From NCBI GenBank assembly GCA_902774815.1, contig CACYJV010000006.1:1-64000 (forward strand): 64,000 nucleotides of DNA, read 5' to 3'. The notes under the pieces are model-generated. The model did not search any database, was not told the DNA's origin, and was given only the letters and a program-made list of their open reading frames with translations. Of the stretch, positions 44,664 through 52,679 are shown in pieces. The position numbers were made by a program, and so were the translations under genes. Numbering within the stretch: the first letter of the stretch is position 1; every line of letters begins with the position of its first letter. The stretch comes from an uncultured Prevotellaceae bacterium (lineage in GTDB: Bacteria > Bacteroidota > Bacteroidia > Bacteroidales > Bacteroidaceae).

Positions 44664-45656
44664 GTGAAAATAAACAAAAACCGATATTTGCAGCTGTTTT
44701 GTCTGGTGGTGATCGTTTTGGGCATCATCCGGGCTGTCGTGCCACGTGTTGGCATGTCTGTGGAGGAGCGCCGTCTGGCCGACTCTGCCCGTTGGGTGGC
44801 TGATTCCGTTCAGTGGGTGGCAGACTCGCTACAGCACCGCGAGGACTCCCTTCAGGCCGTTCGTGACTCGTTGGAGAATGCTTTCAGATTGAAAGTAGAG
44901 GCTGAACAAGCCGCTCAGGAAAAACGTGAAAAGGCAGAACGTGAAGCGGCAGAAAAACGAGAAAAAGAGGTTCAAAAACGCCTCGCTGACCGCTCAAAGG
45001 GCGGTGAAAGTGCTTCTGAAGTTGCTAATCATTCTGCTCGAGCTACTTCCCGTTTTTTTAATGCCGACGGCACCGTGGCGCACCATCGTATCGTCAGCGT
45101 CAGGAGCTATGCCGAGGCCTTCCCCGACCAGCAGGACCTGCAGATTGTGTCGGCCCAGAAGTGGGGAGTCAAGCCTGTCCAGAATCGTGGTGAGGCTGAG
45201 AGCCGTAAGTCGGAACTGGTCTATGTAGGCAGCAATCCCTATTTCTTCATTGAGCCTCTTTATTGGAGTATTCCTTATTTGGTTCCGCGTGCCTCAGTAT
45301 TGCTTCAGGATGTTGGCCGTAACTTCCTTGACAGCCTTCAGGTTAAGGGTTTGCCAGCTCATAAGATAATCGTCACCTCGGTGATGCGCACAAAGGAAGA
45401 GGTTGCACGCATGCGCCACTACAACGGCAACGTCTCTGAGAACAGCTGCCACATGTATGGAACGACGTTCGACATCGCCTATAATCGCTACCTGCGGGTT
45501 GAGGAGAACGACCAGCCTTACTCAAAACAGAATACGGTGGCCGACGTACGCTTGAAGCAGGTGCTTTCTGAGGTGCTCGACGATCTGCGTCGTGAGGGAC
45601 GTTGCTGGGTGAAGTACGAGGTAAAGCAGGGGTGTTTCCACATGACCGTGAGGTAG
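44664..45656 (+). CDS. DUF5715 family protein with M15-peptidase-like motif
   Basis: This 330-aa membrane-anchored protein has an N-terminal helix (LQLFCLVVIVLGIIRAV, about residues 8-25). A long charged helical stretch rich in Lys/Glu/Arg/Ala (about 30-110) is a likely coiled coil or periplasmic stalk. The C-terminal domain (about 140-330) contains SCHMYGTTFDIAY, fitting the SxHxxGxxxD zinc motif of M15 D-Ala-D-Ala peptidases. A closing Glu...His pattern lies in KYEVKQGCFHMTV. It may act on peptidoglycan, but this is inferred from motif only. GTG at 44664 is the best start; the TTG at 44649 precedes the -7 element. Confidence 0.8.
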   Translation: MKINKNRYLQLFCLVVIVLGIIRAVVPRVGMSVEERRLADSARWVADSVQWVADSLQHREDSLQAVRDSLENAFRLKVEAEQAAQEKREKAEREAAEKREKEVQKRLADRSKGGESASEVANHSARATSRFFNADGTVAHHRIVSVRSYAEAFPDQQDLQIVSAQKWGVKPVQNRGEAESRKSELVYVGSNPYFFIEPLYWSIPYLVPRASVLLQDVGRNFLDSLQVKGLPAHKIIVTSVMRTKEEVARMRHYNGNVSENSCHMYGTTFDIAYNRYLRVEENDQPYSKQNTVADVRLKQVLSEVLDDLRREGRCWVKYEVKQGCFHMTVR

Positions 45657-45688
45657 GGTGGCAGCTGAACATTGCCCATTCTCCGTTT

Positions 45689-45856
45689 TGCCACAACGTC
45701 ACTTTGCCACATTTCGTGTGTTCCAAACTATACAGGGACTTTGCATGATAGTAACTATTATATATAATAGTTAATTATTTTAGTTGTAATTTTTCTAACT
45801 CTACCTTTATCCCTGGATTTTCCACACCCTAAATGTGGCAAAGATGTAGTGTGGCA
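45689..45856. mobile_element. MITE-like element 2 with 26-bp imperfect terminal inverted repeats
   Basis: The ends (45689-45714, TGCCACA then CTTTGCCACATTT; and 45831-45856, its inverted form) match over 26 bp apart from a 6-bp block. Further in, CAGGGA and TCCCTG pair. TCCAAACT lies at 45723-45730, and a perfect 22-bp AT-rich palindrome containing AACTATTA/TAATAGTT is at 45752-45773. It contains no gene. The order end repeat, TCCAAACT, AACTA/TAGTT palindrome is the same as in the element at 21214-21360 although the end sequences differ. It lies between the DUF5715 gene and the ileS promoter. Confidence 0.6.
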
Positions 45857-45922
45857 GAGCAGGCCAACTTTAATTATAATCCATGTTGGCTACAATTTTT
45901 AACATGTTACGGGCATGCTAAA

Positions 45923-45954
45923 TTTGGTGGTTTCAATTATTATTTGTACCTTTG
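45923..45954 (+). promoter_or_regulatory. Promoter of ileS
   Basis: TTTG at 45923-45926, 20 nt, TACCTTTG at 45947-45954 followed by C. It gives a leader of about 45 nt before the ATG at 46009. Confidence 0.85.
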
Positions 45955-46008
45955 CATGTCTTTAAGAAGAAGTACCGAAATATTTACAAAATCGATAAGA
46001 AAAAAACA

Positions 46009-49000
46009 ATGGCTAAGAGATTTGCCGAACACAAGGCGATGGACCTGACCGAGACCAATCGGCAGGTGCTCAAAGAGTGGGAAGAGAAAGATATCTTCCA
46101 CCGCAGTATCACAGAACGAGAGGGCTGTCCGCAGTTCGTATTCTATGAGGGTCCTCCCTCGGCTAACGGCCACCCTGGCATTCACCACGTACTGGGACGT
46201 GCGCTGAAGGACACGTTCAACCGCTATAAGACGATGAAGGGTTTCCAAGTGCATCGCAAGGCTGGCTGGGACACACACGGACTGCCCGTGGAGCTGGGCG
46301 TTGAGAAAGCGCTGGGCATCACCAAGGCCGACATTGACAACCACGAGTCGCCCCGATACATCTCCACAGAGGAGTACAACCGCAAGTGCCGTGAGAATGT
46401 GATGATGTTCACGCAGGAATGGCGCGACCTGACCGAGCGCATGGGCTACTTTGTCGACCTCGACAACCCCTATATCACCTACGACAACAAGTACATCGAG
46501 ACCCTCTGGTGGCTCCTGAAGCAGCTCTACCAGAACGATATGCTCTACAAGGGTTACACCATTCAGCCCTATAGCCCTGCTGCAGGCACCGGCCTCTCTA
46601 GCCACGAGCTGAACCTGCCGGGCTGCTATCGCGACGTGAAGGACACCACTGTGACGGCTCTGTTCGAAGCTTGCGATCCTCTTAAAGAATGGACGCGCTG
46701 GGGCAAACCGTACTTCGTGGCCTGGACAACAACACCCTGGACATTACCTTCGAACACGGCCCTCTGCGTAGGCCCGAAGATTGACTACGTGGCTGTGGAG
46801 ACCTATAACGCCTACGACGGACGCCCTGTGACCATCATCATGGCCGAGGCTCGCGTTGAGGCCTATCTGAACCCCGATGGCCGCGTGGCTGAGGGCGACG
46901 AGATGCCTGCTTATGAGAAGGGCCAGAAGGTGGTTCCCTTCCGCATCGTGGGCCACTACAAGGGCACTGACCTCGTGGGCTTGCACTTCCGCCAGCTCAT
47001 GCCGTGGGTGAAGCCATCAGCTAAGGTCGACCAGAACGCAGCCGACTTCGTGAAGCGCTATGCTGAGGAGCATCCAGAGAAGGTGTTCTATGGCGAGAAC
47101 GGCAAGGACGTGTTCGTTGAGATGGCTAGTCAGGCCTTCCGCGTCATCCCCGGCGACTATGTAACCACTGAAGACGGTACGGGTATCGTCCATATCGCAC
47201 CCACATTCGGTGCTGACGACGCCAAAGTGGCCAAGGATGCCGAGGTGCCAGGTCTCTTCCTCATCAACAAGCGCGGCGAGACTCGACCTATGGTCGACCT
47301 CGAAGGAAAATATTACGTCGTCAGCGAGCTTGACGAAAACTTCGTGAAGGCTTGTGTCGACGTCGAGAAATACAGCCACCATGCTGGTGACTACGTGAAG
47401 AACGCTTATGCTCCCGAGTTCAACGTGGATGGAAAATACGACGAGAAGGCCGCCTCGAAGGCCGAGGACCTGAACATCGTTATCTGCATGGAGATGAAGC
47501 AGGAGGGAACAGCCCTGCGCATCGAGAAGCATGTGCACAACTATCCCCATTGCTGGCGCACCGACAAGCCTGTGCTCTACTATCCGCTTGACTCATGGTT
47601 CATCCGTTCTACGGCCAAGAAGGAGCGCATGGTGGAACTCAATAAGACTATCGGCTGGCATCCCGAATCGACGGGTACTGGTCGTTTCGGCAACTGGCTT
47701 GAGAACCTGAACGACTGGAACCTCTCACGCTCGCGCTTCTGGGGTACACCCCTGCCTATCTGGCGCGACGAGGATGGCACTGCCGAGAAGTGCATCGGCT
47801 CCGTTGAGGAACTTTATAGCGAAATCGAGAAGGCCGTGGTTGCCGGCATCATGTCTGGCAACCCGCTGAAAGACAAGGGCTTTGTGCCTGGCGATATGTC
47901 AAAGGAGAACTACGACCGCATTGACTTGCATCGTCCTTTTGTCGACGATATCGTGCTCGTCAGCGATCAGGGTAAGCCAATGCACCGCGAGAGCGACCTC
48001 ATCGACGTGTGGTTCGACTCGGGTGCTATGCCTTATGCTCAAGTACACTATCCCTTCGAAAATGCCGATGCTATCGATAAGAACTTGGCCTTCCCCGCTG
48101 ACTTCATCAACGAGGGCGTCGACCAGACGCGCGGCTGGTTCTTCACCTTGCATGCTATTGCCACGATGGTGTTCGACTCTGTTGCCTTCAAGAATGTCAT
48201 CTCTACCGGTCTTGTGCTCGATGCCAAGGGCAACAAGATGTCGAAGCACGTAGGTAACGTGGTCAACCCCTTCGAGATGATCGAAAAGTATGGCTCTGAT
48301 GCAGTCCGCTTCTACATGATGACCAACTCCGAGCCGTGGGACAACCTGAAGTTCGACCCTGAGGGTATTGACGAGGTACGCCGCAAACTTTTTGGCACAT
48401 TGTATAATACTTACTCTTTCTTTGCCCTCTACGCAAACGTTGATGGTTGGGAACCCGCTTTGTCTGCTACGACGTCATCGCAACAAGAAAAGCCCGAGAT
48501 CGACCGTTGGATTCTCTCGCGCGTCAACTCGCTCATCAAGGCTGTCGACAAAGAGCTCAATGACTTTGATCCGACACGTGCTGGCCGACTCATCGACCAG
48601 TTCGTCAACGACGACCTCTCTAACTGGTATGTTCGCCTCAACCGCAAACGCTTCTGGGGCAAGGACATGAGCGACGACAAGCGCTCGGCTTACGAGACGC
48701 TCTATACCTGTCTTATGACCGTTGCTAAGCTGCTGTCTCCCTTCGCACCTTTCTATACCGACCAGCTCTACAAGGACCTTGGCGGTCAGTGCGATAGCGT
48801 ACATCTTGACAACTTCCCTGTGGCCGACGAAGGTGCTATCGACCTCGACCTCGAAGCACGCATGGAGATGGCCCAGCGCATCACCTCAATGGTGCTTGCC
48901 TTGCGCCGTAAAGTAAACATCAAGGTGCGCCAACCGCTTCAAAAGATCATGATTCCAGCCGTCGACGATGAGCAGCAGAAGCATATTGAAGCCGTCAAGC

Positions 49001-49578
49001 AGCTCATTATGAACGAGGTGAACGTCAAGGAACTCTCCTTTGTCGAAGGTCAGGGTATCCTGGTCAAGAAGGTAAAGTGCAACTTCCGCACGATGGGTAA
49101 GAAGTTCGGCAAGCTCATGAAGGCCGTAGCTGCTGCCGTAGCTGAGCTTTCGCAGGAGCAGATTGCCTTGCTTGAGACGACGGGCACAATCACTCTTATG
49201 GCTGAAGGTCAGGAGGTTACGGTTGAGAAGGAAGATGTAGAAATCATCAGCGAAGACATTCCTGGATGGCTCGTCGCCAACGAGGGTAACCTCACCGTGG
49301 CTCTCGAGGTCGAACTGACCGACGAACTTCGTCAGGAGGGTATGGCTCGCGAGCTGATCAACCGTATTCAGAACCTTCGCAAAGATAGTGGCTTCGAGAT
49401 TACCGACCACATTAGCGTCGTCGTTTCGCCGTTTGAGCAGACCGGTGCAGCCATCGCCGCTTTCGCCGACTACATCTCATCGCAGGTACTTGCCGATAAG
49501 CTTAGCGTGGCCGAAAACGATGGTGCCGAGATTGACTTTGACGACTTCAAGCTCAACATCAAGATTGAAAAAGTATAA
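46009..49578 (+). CDS. ileS: Isoleucyl-tRNA synthetase, type 2, with GIHH signature
   Basis: This 1189-aa class I synthetase charges tRNA-Ile. Its length and the motif KMSKH (residues 743-747) fit the type-2 (eukaryote-like) IleRS. At residues 57-60, in PPSANGHPGIHHVLGR, the usual HxGH signature reads GIHH, so the first and third positions are swapped. The editing domain is seen in WTTTPWTLPSNTALCVGP, and the tail carries the long C-terminal extension. The longer frame from 45952 starts with TTG inside the -7 element and is rejected. Type-2 enzymes are poorly inhibited by mupirocin. The DksA-like, lspA and DUF4296 genes follow. Confidence 0.97.
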   Translation: MAKRFAEHKAMDLTETNRQVLKEWEEKDIFHRSITEREGCPQFVFYEGPPSANGHPGIHHVLGRALKDTFNRYKTMKGFQVHRKAGWDTHGLPVELGVEKALGITKADIDNHESPRYISTEEYNRKCRENVMMFTQEWRDLTERMGYFVDLDNPYITYDNKYIETLWWLLKQLYQNDMLYKGYTIQPYSPAAGTGLSSHELNLPGCYRDVKDTTVTALFEACDPLKEWTRWGKPYFVAWTTTPWTLPSNTALCVGPKIDYVAVETYNAYDGRPVTIIMAEARVEAYLNPDGRVAEGDEMPAYEKGQKVVPFRIVGHYKGTDLVGLHFRQLMPWVKPSAKVDQNAADFVKRYAEEHPEKVFYGENGKDVFVEMASQAFRVIPGDYVTTEDGTGIVHIAPTFGADDAKVAKDAEVPGLFLINKRGETRPMVDLEGKYYVVSELDENFVKACVDVEKYSHHAGDYVKNAYAPEFNVDGKYDEKAASKAEDLNIVICMEMKQEGTALRIEKHVHNYPHCWRTDKPVLYYPLDSWFIRSTAKKERMVELNKTIGWHPESTGTGRFGNWLENLNDWNLSRSRFWGTPLPIWRDEDGTAEKCIGSVEELYSEIEKAVVAGIMSGNPLKDKGFVPGDMSKENYDRIDLHRPFVDDIVLVSDQGKPMHRESDLIDVWFDSGAMPYAQVHYPFENADAIDKNLAFPADFINEGVDQTRGWFFTLHAIATMVFDSVAFKNVISTGLVLDAKGNKMSKHVGNVVNPFEMIEKYGSDAVRFYMMTNSEPWDNLKFDPEGIDEVRRKLFGTLYNTYSFFALYANVDGWEPALSATTSSQQEKPEIDRWILSRVNSLIKAVDKELNDFDPTRAGRLIDQFVNDDLSNWYVRLNRKRFWGKDMSDDKRSAYETLYTCLMTVAKLLSPFAPFYTDQLYKDLGGQCDSVHLDNFPVADEGAIDLDLEARMEMAQRITSMVLALRRKVNIKVRQPLQKIMIPAVDDEQQKHIEAVKQLIMNEVNVKELSFVEGQGILVKKVKCNFRTMGKKFGKLMKAVAAAVAELSQEQIALLETTGTITLMAEGQEVTVEKEDVEIISEDIPGWLVANEGNLTVALEVELTDELRQEGMARELINRIQNLRKDSGFEITDHISVVVSPFEQTGAAIAAFADYISSQVLADKLSVAENDGAEIDFDDFKLNIKIEKV

Positions 49579-49635
49579 TCATCAATTATAATTCGTAAAT
49601 CTGCAAATCGTAAATCTTAAATAGTTAATAGAACC

Positions 49636-50019
49636 ATGTCAGAAAAAAAACGCTATTCTGATGAGGAACTTGAAGAGTTCAAGGCCATCATCAACGAGAA
49701 ACTACGTTTGGCTCGTCGCGACTACGATGCCATGATGCGTCAGATCATGAACCAGGACGGTAATGATGTCGACGATACGTCACCCACCTATAAAGCTCTT
49801 GAAGAGGGTAGTCTTACCCAGTCTAAGGAAGAGTTGGTGGCCATGGCAAATCGCCAGCAGAAGTTCATCACGGGTCTTGAAGCTGCCCTAGTGCGCATTC
49901 AGAACAAGACCTATGGTATTGACCGCATCACGGGCGAGCTGATTCCTAAGGAGCGCCTTCGTGCCGTGCCTCATGCCACACTGAGCGTAGCTTCCAAGCA
50001 GGCTCGCGACAAGAAGTAA
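49636..50019 (+). CDS. DksA/TraR-like regulator lacking zinc ligands
   Basis: This 127-aa protein has an N-terminal helical hairpin (about residues 8-60, ELEEFKAIINEKLRLARRDY) and a C-terminal DksA-type region: NKTYGIDRITGELIPKERLRAVPHATLSV. The positions where DksA has its zinc Cys (YGxC, and the later pair) carry Asp, Thr and other residues, and the protein contains no Cys at all. It may still enter the RNA polymerase secondary channel, but it cannot bind zinc in the usual way. It lies 57 bp after ileS and 42 bp before lspA. Confidence 0.85.
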   Translation: MSEKKRYSDEELEEFKAIINEKLRLARRDYDAMMRQIMNQDGNDVDDTSPTYKALEEGSLTQSKEELVAMANRQQKFITGLEAALVRIQNKTYGIDRITGELIPKERLRAVPHATLSVASKQARDKK

Positions 50020-50028
50020 GTTTCGTAT

Positions 50029-50046
50029 GTCGCTGTTTATAGCGAC
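50029..50046. repeat. GTCGCT/AGCGAC hairpin before lspA
   Basis: GTCGCT, GTTTAT loop, AGCGAC. It is nearly the same as the third palindrome of the purM group (38705-38723). TAGCGACTATC also occurs near 51785 before nadC. Confidence 0.7.
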
Positions 50047-50061
50047 CTATCAACATCGAAA

Positions 50062-50745
50062 ATGACAAAGAAGAAAACTGCCTGCCTGGCCGTTGTGCTT
50101 GTCGTCATCTTATTACTCACGGATCAAGTCATTAAGATCTGGGTAAAGACGAACATGCATCTCTATGAAAGCATCTGGATTGCCGACTGGTTCCAGATCC
50201 ATTTCATCGAGAACAACGGCATGGCATTTGGCCTCTCGTTCATCAACAAGTATGTGCTCTCCATCTTCCGCATCGTAGCGGTGGCCATCATTGGCGTCTA
50301 TATGGGGGCACAAATCAAGAAGGGTGCACGCACTATCTACATCGTTTTGTTGTCGATGCTCCTTGCCGGAGCCGCGGGCAACATTATCGATTGCATGTTC
50401 TATGGTGAGGTGTTCTCGGCTTCGTCGCCAAGCTATGCCAGCTATTTCGTGCCATTCGGCCATGGCTACTCGAGCTTCCTCACCGGAAAAGTGGTCGATA
50501 TGTTCTACTTCCCGCTCATCGTTAGCACATGGCCTGAGTGGATGCCCTTCTGTGGAGGCGAGGATTTCGTATTCTTCAGTCCTGTCTTCAACTTCGCCGA
50601 TGCATGCGTAAGCGTGAGTGTTGTGGCTTTGTTCCTCTTTTGTAGGCGTGAACTTGCAACCCTTTCGACCGGAACAACTTCAGAGAAGCCCTCCGAAAAC
50701 TCTACCCATCAAAACGACAAAAAACAAGAGGACAACGCCATTTGA
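50062..50745 (+). CDS. lspA: Lipoprotein signal peptidase
   Basis: This 227-aa inner-membrane aspartyl peptidase removes the signal peptide from diacylglyceryl prolipoproteins. Four membrane helices are visible (about residues 6-24, 55-72, 90-108, 180-200). LTDQVIKIWVKTNM and HFIENNGMAFGLSF are family motifs. The catalytic Asp pair is expected in GKVVDMFYFP and FNFADACVSV. It is longer than the E. coli enzyme (164 aa) because of an insert between helices 3 and 4 and a hydrophilic tail, both usual in Bacteroidales. The stop overlaps the start of the next gene. Confidence 0.95.
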   Translation: MTKKKTACLAVVLVVILLLTDQVIKIWVKTNMHLYESIWIADWFQIHFIENNGMAFGLSFINKYVLSIFRIVAVAIIGVYMGAQIKKGARTIYIVLLSMLLAGAAGNIIDCMFYGEVFSASSPSYASYFVPFGHGYSSFLTGKVVDMFYFPLIVSTWPEWMPFCGGEDFVFFSPVFNFADACVSVSVVALFLFCRRELATLSTGTTSEKPSENSTHQNDKKQEDNAI

Positions 50746-51734
50746 ACAGTTCGCATCGTCTTTTCCATGCTTTTCTTGGCTTACTTGCGTTGCTATTAGC
50801 CATGAGTTGCAAGCCAAGGGTTCCGAGGGAGTACATCTCTCCCGGCGAGATGGAAAACATTCTCTACGACTATCATTTGGCCGATGCCGTATACTCAACG
50901 CGCGAGAACTATAGCGACACGCTCGGGATGCACGTCTATAAGGCCGCAATCTTGAAGAAATATGGTCGTACAGAGGCTGAGTTCGATTCGTCTATGGTCT
51001 ACTACATGCGCCATTCCGACCGACTACAGGACATTTACGAACGCCTGTCAAAACGTTTGAGCGATAATGCCGTTGCTCATGGCACGCCAGAGGGCAGCGT
51101 TGCCCGTACCACCTTTACGGCCAATGGCGACACAGCTAATGTCTGGAATGGCGAACTGGCCTATGTACTCACGCCAAAGAAGGGCTTCGATCATGTTTCT
51201 TTCCGTATCGATCCTGACACTTCTTTCCACAAGGGTGATAAGTTTGAGCTTTCGTTCGACACGCAATTTATCTATCAGGACGGCCATCGTGATGGTTTGG
51301 CCATGCTCTTTGTGAAGTATTCCAACGATAGTGTAGCCACACGCTATGTTCATATGTCGCAGGCATCGCACTATAAGGTTGAGATAGCCGACCCTCAGCG
51401 GTTGGGCGTAAAGGTAGTCTCGGGCTATTTTCTCGTGAATAGGAGTCTTTTTGACAATCGTGACTCAAAGACAACGCTCAAGTTACACATTATTTATAAT
51501 ATAATGTTGCTTCGCATGCACATTGCCGAGACCAAGGCCGAAGATAAGCAAAACCAGTCATCGGCACAAATCGATGCGGCTAGCGATGCTCCCATAAAAT
51601 TAGACACCTCCAGAGCGAAACCCCAGACTTCCCCAAAGCCAATTCCTAAGAACGACATCTTGCAGAGTCGCAATCCCAATATGCCGCCAGGCGCATCTCT
51701 GCCGCCACCTTCTGGCAGGCACCTTTCACGCTGA
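50742..51734 (+). CDS. DUF4296 lipoprotein, translationally coupled to lspA
   Basis: This 330-aa protein has a lipoprotein signal (FLGLLALLLAMSC, lipobox LAMSC, Cys about residue 23). A DUF4296 domain follows (about 28-115: MENILYDYHLADAVYS, YKAAILKKYGRTEAEFDSSMVYY). The C-terminal part is Pro/Gln/Ser-rich. The function is unknown. The only start that keeps the signal peptide is TTG at 50742, which overlaps the lspA stop as TTGA, so re-initiation or coupling is likely. Its maturation needs the LspA encoded directly before it. Confidence 0.82.
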   Translation: MNSSHRLFHAFLGLLALLLAMSCKPRVPREYISPGEMENILYDYHLADAVYSTRENYSDTLGMHVYKAAILKKYGRTEAEFDSSMVYYMRHSDRLQDIYERLSKRLSDNAVAHGTPEGSVARTTFTANGDTANVWNGELAYVLTPKKGFDHVSFRIDPDTSFHKGDKFELSFDTQFIYQDGHRDGLAMLFVKYSNDSVATRYVHMSQASHYKVEIADPQRLGVKVVSGYFLVNRSLFDNRDSKTTLKLHIIYNIMLLRMHIAETKAEDKQNQSSAQIDAASDAPIKLDTSRAKPQTSPKPIPKNDILQSRNPNMPPGASLPPPSGRHLSR

Positions 51735-51830
51735 TGACGTTTTCAAAACGTATGATGGCATCGGCTTAGAGGCTTTTATCTCAATAGCGACTATCATTTA
51801 TCAACACCTCAAATTCTATTTAACAACACT

Positions 51831-52679
51831 ATGCTTAGCGTAAACGAATTAGTAGATCGACTCATCGATTTGTCATTTGCCGAAGACATCGGCGATGGCG
51901 ACCACACCACTTTGTGTTGCATCCCAGAGGACGCCATGGGGCGTTCGAAACTTCTCATCAAGGAAGAGGGTATCCTTGCCGGCGTTGAAATAGCCAAGGA
52001 AGTGTTCCATCGCTTCGATCCCGACATGCTGGTCGAAGTGTTCATGGGCGACGGCTCACACGTGAAGGTGGGCGATGTGGCTATGATCGTTTCAGGACGT
52101 GTGCGTTCCCTTCTCCAAACCGAGCGTCTCATGCTCAACATCATGCAACGCATGAGCGGTATTGCCACCATGACGCATCGCTATGTGGAGCGTCTTGAGG
52201 GCACCCATACCCACGTGCTTGACACTCGAAAGACCACTCCCGGCATGCGTATGCTCGAAAAGCAGGCCGTGAAGATTGGTGGTGGCGTCAACCATCGCAT
52301 AGGCCTTTTCGATATGATCCTGTTGAAGGACAACCACGTTGACTTTGCTGGTGGCATTGAAAATGCCATCGACCGTTGCCATGCCTACCTGCGCGAGAAG
52401 GGCCTTGACCTGAAGATTGAGATTGAAGTGCGCAACTTCGACGAGCTGGAGCGTGTGCTTCGTCGTGGAGGTGTCGACCGCATCATGCTCGATAACTTCA
52501 CCGTTGACGATACGCGCAAGGCCGTTGAGATGGTAGCAGGTCGCTATGAGACCGAGTCGTCGGGCGGCATTACCCTCGACACGCTTCGCGACTATGCCGA
52601 GGCAGGTGTCGACTTCATCTCCGTTGGTGCACTTACCCATTCGGTGAAGGGCCTCGACATGAGTTTCAAGGCATGCTGA
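51831..52679 (+). CDS. nadC: Nicotinate-nucleotide pyrophosphorylase (carboxylating)
   Basis: This 282-aa quinolinate phosphoribosyltransferase makes nicotinate mononucleotide in NAD synthesis. DTRKTTPGMRMLEKQAVKIG, NHRIGLFDMILLKDNH, IEVEVRNFDELE-like IEIEVRNFDELE, and TLDTLRDYAEAGVDFISVGALTHS are diagnostic. The 96-bp spacer before it contains a TAGCGACTATC word. The stop codon overlaps the next gene by 7 bp. Confidence 0.97.
   Translation: MLSVNELVDRLIDLSFAEDIGDGDHTTLCCIPEDAMGRSKLLIKEEGILAGVEIAKEVFHRFDPDMLVEVFMGDGSHVKVGDVAMIVSGRVRSLLQTERLMLNIMQRMSGIATMTHRYVERLEGTHTHVLDTRKTTPGMRMLEKQAVKIGGGVNHRIGLFDMILLKDNHVDFAGGIENAIDRCHAYLREKGLDLKIEIEVRNFDELERVLRRGGVDRIMLDNFTVDDTRKAVEMVAGRYETESSGGITLDTLRDYAEAGVDFISVGALTHSVKGLDMSFKAC

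Noticed and set aside
45952..46008. Upstream extension of ileS to a TTG at 45952
   Set aside because: That TTG is the last part of the -7 promoter element, upstream of the transcription start. The ATG at 46009 matches the usual IleRS N-terminus.
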